NCBI RefSeq assembly: GCF_001895005.1
Contig: NZ_BCXH01000020.1
Span: forward strand, 1 to 64,000
DNA: 64,000 nucleotides
From: Rhodococcus yunnanensis NBRC 103083
Lineage (GTDB): Bacteria; Actinomycetota; Actinomycetes; Mycobacteriales; Mycobacteriaceae
Direction: 5' to 3'
Made by a program: the position numbers and the translations under genes
Notes under the pieces: model-generated
What the model was told of the DNA's origin: nothing
Database searches by the model: none
Seen by the model: only the letters and a program-made list of their open reading frames with translations
Shown here: piece by piece, positions 60,396 to 64,000 of the stretch
Numbering within the stretch: position 1 is the stretch's first letter
Layout: every line of letters starts with the position of its first letter

Positions 60396-60499
60396 GACGT
60401 GTTCTCCTCGAATTTTGATAGTTCTGGTGTCGAGAAGAAACGTTAGGGGTGAAATTCGGGAAAGGCTAACGGCGCAGGCCCTCTGAGCAGGCAAAATAC

Positions 60500-60514
60500 G
60501 TCTACTCAGTAGAC
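60500..60514. promoter_or_regulatory. 15-bp palindrome in the element's AT-rich control region
   Basis: GTCTACT-C-AGTAGAC, perfect 7-bp arms, in the 248-bp gap (60396-60643) between the integrase and the leftward operon. The same gap has the most AT-rich run of the window (60596-60640). Likely operator for an element regulator. Confidence 0.5.
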
Positions 60515-60643
60515 AGTCAGTGCCGCCAATCAAGCTGAGAAAATGGCCCTCTACCTGGCAATACACAGATATTCGGTTGCGTCAATGCAACGCGAGAAAT
60601 AGTCATATTTTGTTATTATTTCGTTATATTCAAAGCGGTGCTG

Positions 60644-62059
60644 CTACCTCTTCGCCGCGAACCGCCAGACAATCCGTATTGCCTCCGGTTTAACCCCCGG
60701 ACCGGAAGTCGCAGGGTCGATTCGCACATCCATCAATTCGTGAACCACCTGGCGTTTACGCTCTATTTCCAAACCGGCCCAATGCTTTTCGGCGTCCGGT
60801 CCTGCGACATCCGTAACAGCCGCAGCTACGGGGCGCTTACTCAATCGCTCCTCGACGGCAGCGATCTTCTTGTTCAGCTTCGCCTCGACCTTCCCGAGAG
60901 CATCCGGCGACATTTGCCCGTCCGCAGCGGCGTCCGCGAACTCATCCAGCCTTGCCCGCAGCTCCGCCAGTTCCTGCACCGCGTTCTGCGCGTCGGGGTC
61001 GTCTTCGACCGCGAACGTGAGCACGTCCACACCCTCTAACCACTGGATTAGAACACTCTCGACGTACGGGTCGACCAGTCTCACGGTTCGCGCAACGCAG
61101 TGCCGGACCGGGCACGAATAATACGACTCGCGCCTCGATCGTTTACTCGCCAGGCGCGCCCCGCATACGCCGCAGAGCGCAATGCCAGAGAGCAGGGAAG
61201 CCGGCCTAGTTCCCCTGTGAGTCAGTCTCGATTCGTCCGTGAGCAACGCCACCAGGCGGTAGTGCGTGCCTTCCGAGATTATCGGTGCCCACGTGCCATC
61301 CCCCACCACCTTCCCCGCGTGAACGCGCTTCCCCGCGAGGGTCGGATTCAAAATGAGCCGACGCAGCGTGCTGGAGTTCCACAACCCACGACGGTCTTCC
61401 TCGCCCCCAGGCTTCTCCTGCCTTCCACCAGGGGTCGGCACACCGCGACTGTCCAGATCACGGCACACCGAGCGCATGGATTCCCCACTGAGCACTCGGT
61501 CGACCACGCCTCGAATTACGTCGGCCTGGTCCTGGCGAATGACCCACGATTGCAAGTCACCCGCGTCGTTCCGCTCGGCCTTGTAGCCATACGGGGTTCG
61601 CCCGTGAGGCCTACCAGCTTCTTTGTTGGCTTTCATCGCTCGTAGTACGCGCTCCCGGATCTGCTCGGCCTCACGTTCGGCAAGCAAGGCATCGAGACCT
61701 GTGCCGAATCGGTCGCCTCCTTCCGTCAAGTCGTAGGTCCGCCCCGAGTACGACCACAACACGCCCCGCTTAGCGCACAAGTCACGCAGGTCTACATACG
61801 CCCTAAGGTCACGCTGCGCTCGCGATGCCTCCCACGTGACGAGGACATCGCCGGGATTCAACACTGCGTCGAGCGTGTTGTACGCTGGCCGATCCTTGCG
61901 CGAATGTCGCGATGCACCGATGTCGTTGTCGGTGAGCACCTGAGCTACCTTCCAACCGTTCCGCTCGCAGACGGCACGGCATTCCTTCTCCTGCTCGGTT
62001 ACAGATCGCTGATTCCCAGCCTGGTCAGCAGAGACTCGCGTGTAGATAATCGCTCGCAT
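60644..62059 (-). CDS. Large serine integrase
   Basis: 471 aa. Resolvase catalytic domain 1-140 with nucleophile S10 in YTRVS, then the recombinase domain (about 150-260, GRTPYGYKAERND; NPTLAGKRVHAGK). A zinc ribbon has C296, C299, C316 and C321 (ALCGVCGARL; SYYSCPVRHC), followed by a coiled-coil segment and C-terminal tail. Integrates and, with a directionality factor, excises the element. Its ATG lies 34 bp from the attR core, so attP overlaps its promoter. No RBS is visible; translation may be leaderless. Confidence 0.95.
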   Translation of the reverse strand: MRAIIYTRVSADQAGNQRSVTEQEKECRAVCERNGWKVAQVLTDNDIGASRHSRKDRPAYNTLDAVLNPGDVLVTWEASRAQRDLRAYVDLRDLCAKRGVLWSYSGRTYDLTEGGDRFGTGLDALLAEREAEQIRERVLRAMKANKEAGRPHGRTPYGYKAERNDAGDLQSWVIRQDQADVIRGVVDRVLSGESMRSVCRDLDSRGVPTPGGRQEKPGGEEDRRGLWNSSTLRRLILNPTLAGKRVHAGKVVGDGTWAPIISEGTHYRLVALLTDESRLTHRGTRPASLLSGIALCGVCGARLASKRSRRESYYSCPVRHCVARTVRLVDPYVESVLIQWLEGVDVLTFAVEDDPDAQNAVQELAELRARLDEFADAAADGQMSPDALGKVEAKLNKKIAAVEERLSKRPVAAAVTDVAGPDAEKHWAGLEIERKRQVVHELMDVRIDPATSGPGVKPEAIRIVWRFAAKR

Positions 62060-62092
62060 GGGTTCAATTTAGCAGTCTCTATTGCGCTTTCA

Positions 62093-62096
62093 GGTT
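62093..62096. other. attR core (GGTT)
   Basis: Right junction: element TCTATTGCGCTTTCA, shared GGTT, then chromosomal CTTGAACTTCTCC. Replacing the element by one GGTT restores the GNAT codons TGG-TTC-TTG-AAC. Confidence 0.85.
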
Positions 62097-62379
62097 CTTG
62101 AACTTCTCCACGTGGGACGGCGTCAACGGTGTCTACCTCGAGGACCTGTTCGTCCAGCCCGCGTATCGCGGATCCGGCCTCGGCACGGCATTGTTGGCGG
62201 CTCTCGCAGCCGAATGTGTCGACAACGGATACACCCGCCTGAGCTGGTGGGTACTGAACTGGAACACACCGTCGATCGGATTCTACGAATCTCTCGGAGC
62301 CGTCGCGCAGGACGAGTGGACTACTTTTCGTCTGACCGGCGAGGCGCTCACGTCGCTGGCCGCACGAACCGACCGGTAG
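62094..62379 (+). pseudogene. GNAT acetyltransferase, 3' fragment
   Basis: Encodes FLNFSTWDGVNGVYLEDLFV and the acetyl-CoA motif AYRGSGLGTALL, then WWVLNWNTPSIGFYESLGA. It has everything of the family after residue 65, in frame with the 5' fragment at 55043-55237. It lacks its own promoter and RBS here, though a TTG at 62098 opens the frame. Confidence 0.9.
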
Positions 62380-62400
62380 CGAGAAGCCCGACTGCGACCG

Positions 62401-62826
62401 TCAGAGAGAGTCGTCCTCGCTCGACGCGTACTCCGCCGCCATCCAGCGGGACGACGGCGGGCTGAAGAGCAGGACCAGGATGGCGATGACACCAGCGCCG
62501 AGGATCACCCCGTACAACGGCTGATGCGAGTCCGTCAGCAAGGACCACACGACCGGAAGCAGCAACAGCTGCACCACGAGCGCGATCGCTCGCCCCCATC
62601 GCTTACCCGCGACGAGCGCGACACCTGCCGCGAGAACGGCTCCGCCGACCACTGCGAACCATCCAGCGGTGCCGTACCCGTTGGCTGCGCTCTGTTCCGA
62701 ACCCCCGAATGCGCGCACCACGAGGACTACCGCTGCGACGAGTGCTGCGATCCCTTCGACTGCGACGTGAGCTCCGGCCGATCTGAACGTGACAGGCGGC
62801 ACCTGGGGCAGCGGGGACGTTGACAC
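62401..62826 (-). CDS. Four-TM integral membrane protein (Rv3217c type)
   Basis: 141 aa, four hydrophobic helices (VEGIAALVAAVVLVVRAF; GWFAVVGGAVLAAGVALVAG; IALVVQLLLLPVVWSLL; YGVILGAGVIAILVLLF), with an acidic C-terminus. GTG start 62826. Function unknown. Convergent with the GNAT 3' half and divergent from the kinase gene (46-bp gap). Confidence 0.82.
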   Translation of the reverse strand: MSTSPLPQVPPVTFRSAGAHVAVEGIAALVAAVVLVVRAFGGSEQSAANGYGTAGWFAVVGGAVLAAGVALVAGKRWGRAIALVVQLLLLPVVWSLLTDSHQPLYGVILGAGVIAILVLLFSPPSSRWMAAEYASSEDDSL

Positions 62827-62872
62827 CAGGTCAGCCTAGAACACGCGGAACGACCGGATAGGCTCATACCCC

Positions 62873-63829
62873 GTGCGTGCGCTCCTGATCGTCAATCCCA
62901 ATGCGACGTCGACAACTCCTGCGGCCAGGGATCTCCTGGCGCACGCGCTGTCGAGTCGAGTCCGAGTGACCGTGGCGCATACGACGCACCGTGACCACGC
63001 CGCAGAACTGGCACGTCAGGCCCGTGAAGACGGGATGGGCCTGGTGATCGTCCACGGCGGCGACGGCACGGTCAACGAGGTCATCAACGGCATGCTGGGT
63101 GATCCACTGCCGACGTCGATGAAGTCGGTGACCATCGGTGCGATACCGCCGCTCGCCGTCGTACCCGGCGGAAGCGCCAACGTTTTCGCCCGGTCGTTGG
63201 GAATCGCTGCCGATCCGGTAGCGGCAACGAATCAATTGATCGACCTGCTGTCGTCACGGTCACGACGCACGATCGGACTCGGCCACTGCGACAACCGCTG
63301 GTTCACATTCAACGCCGGCCTCGGTCTGGACGCGGACGTGTGCCGCGCTATCGATGCGAGCCGCAAGGACGGCCGACCGGTCTCTGCGAGTCGATACGTG
63401 CGGGCCTCCGTTCGCGAGTTCTTTCGCAGGAAGCGGCACGATCCGTTGTTGACCGTCGAGATACCGGATCACGATCCGGTAACGGGGATCCATTACGCCT
63501 TCGTTTCGAACTCGAGTCCGTGGACCTACCTCAACGAACGGCCGGTGCACACCAACCCCGGCACCTCGTTCGACTCCGGGCTCGGCGTGTTCGCGATGGC
63601 GACGACCAAGGTCGTCCCCAGCCTCAACGTGTCTCGGCAACTTCTGTCCCCGAGCTCGCAGCCCAACTCTCGTAAGCTCTTTCGGGTCGACGACGTGCCA
63701 CGCATTCGCATCACCTCGAGCGAACCGATCGGGCTGCAGATGGACGGCGACTATCTGGGCGAGCGCACCGAAGCGGTATTCTTCGCCACTCCTGCGGCGC
63801 TGGAGGTAGTTGCGCCGAGACCGTCCTGA
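62873..63829 (+). CDS. Diacylglycerol kinase-family lipid kinase
   Basis: 318 aa. VNPNATSTTPAARD, the catalytic VHGGDGTVNEVINGM, PGGSANVFARSLGI, and a C-terminal LQMDGDYLGERTEAVFF. Phosphorylates diacylglycerol or a related lipid. GTG 62873. Ortholog of Rv3218, which in mycobacteria is followed by whiB1 on the same strand. Confidence 0.9.
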   Translation: MRALLIVNPNATSTTPAARDLLAHALSSRVRVTVAHTTHRDHAAELARQAREDGMGLVIVHGGDGTVNEVINGMLGDPLPTSMKSVTIGAIPPLAVVPGGSANVFARSLGIAADPVAATNQLIDLLSSRSRRTIGLGHCDNRWFTFNAGLGLDADVCRAIDASRKDGRPVSASRYVRASVREFFRRKRHDPLLTVEIPDHDPVTGIHYAFVSNSSPWTYLNERPVHTNPGTSFDSGLGVFAMATTKVVPSLNVSRQLLSPSSQPNSRKLFRVDDVPRIRITSSEPIGLQMDGDYLGERTEAVFFATPAALEVVAPRPS

Positions 63830-63980
63830 TACCTACCCGATCGGGCAGTTACGGCTCCGTAGGGTTGTGTGCCCAGACGCCGCATCGAGCGTCGCCGGGG
63901 CCTTCTTGCTGGGAAAATCCGAGCGAGAACGCCTCGGGAAGGGTACAAAGGAGCGCAGGAGGCTTAAGTCAGCCTAACAG

Positions 63981-63996
63981 AGTGAGCTTGACCACG
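63981..63996. promoter_or_regulatory. CRP-like site at the right edge (expected whiB1 promoter)
   Basis: AGTGAG-CTTGAC-CACG is close, from memory, to the CRP site of the M. tuberculosis whiB1 promoter. whiB1 itself would lie beyond the window. Apart from this, 63830-64000 shows no gene. Confidence 0.4.
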
Positions 63997-64000
63997 GTCA

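Larger units (their letters stand above)
55236..62096. mobile_element. 6.86-kb serine-integrase island inserted in a GNAT gene
   Basis: Bounded by GGTT cores. Content: the rightward genes 55296-57411, leftward genes 57472-60395, and the large serine integrase 60644-62059 next to attR. The layout (serine integrase, excisionase-like HTH, DUF3631-type ATPase, many small proteins) recalls the mycobacterial phiRv1/phiRv2 elements. It is shorter, however, and I see no capsid, protease, terminase, tail or conjugation gene. It could be a phage satellite, a decayed prophage or an integrative plasmid. AT-richer stretches (for example 60596-60640) differ from the flanks. Confidence 0.88.

Noticed and set aside
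60396..60566. N-terminal extension of the 99-aa HTH protein
   Set aside because: It runs through the AT-rich control region, whereas GTG 60395 has an ideal GAGGAG.

Overview
The window reads as a chromosome segment of a mycolic-acid actinobacterium, most likely Rhodococcus (Nocardiaceae). Support: high GC with G/C-ending codons, many GTG starts, WhiB7, AdnAB, UvrD2, mycoredoxin, MoeZ, a resuscitation-promoting factor and a DUF222/HNH (13E12-family) gene. Gene order from about 7.5 kb to the right edge follows, from memory, the Mycobacterium tuberculosis Rv3193c-Rv3218 block: UPF0182, PPA1309 family, PDZ/Lon-like protease, DUF2342, cyclodehydratase-like protein, ABC1 kinase, whiB7, uvrD2, mrx1, nudC, K+ channel, adnB, adnA, lipV, ATL, then (after an insertion) TIGR02569 kinase-like protein, moeZ, DUF3152, TetR, DUF3107, ferritin-like protein, rhlE, an Rv3212-like protein, parA, histidine phosphatase, GNAT, membrane protein and diacylglycerol kinase.

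Region by region. 0-6.1 kb: a LexA-boxed DUF222/HNH gene cut by the left edge, an acyl-CoA synthetase, a 50-aa acidic protein, an ArsR regulator overlapping an MFS transporter, and the initiator tRNA. 6.1-7.4 kb: an rpf gene with a 590-bp leader holding a CRP-like site and competing hairpins. 7.4-16.4 kb: conserved actinobacterial core genes. 16.4-17.3 kb: whiB7 with autoregulatory-type promoter, leader ORF and attenuator. 17.3-30.4 kb: DNA repair and redox block (UvrD2, Mrx1, NudC, AdnAB, ATL). 30.4-43 kb: an accessory block absent from the mycobacterial order. It carries a MocR regulator, a MobA-MoeA fusion, a sirohydrochlorin chelatase, a HemD/winged-helix protein, NirD, NirB, NarK, a CynX-type transporter and a GntR regulator. 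These would jointly serve nitrite assimilation, since siroheme and molybdenum cofactor enzymes sit beside the enzyme and transporter that need them. 43-55 kb: return to core synteny plus an EmrB-type exporter.

The most unusual object is a 6.86-kb integrated element (55236-62096). It splits a GNAT acetyltransferase gene at codon 65/66, and the two halves rejoin in frame across a shared GGTT core. It has a large serine integrase next to attR, a leftward module (two small DNA-binding or hypothetical proteins, a DUF3631 ATPase, a small resolvase-type recombinase) and a rightward module of small, translationally coupled unknown proteins led by an excisionase-like HTH protein. It has no recognisable capsid, tail, terminase or conjugation genes, so it looks like a phage-satellite-like or plasmid-like island. 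Inside it a strong promoter and terminator predict a roughly 60-nt RNA antisense to the leader of the DUF3631 operon.

All starts were chosen from visible ribosome-binding sites and remembered family N-termini. No search or computation was run.
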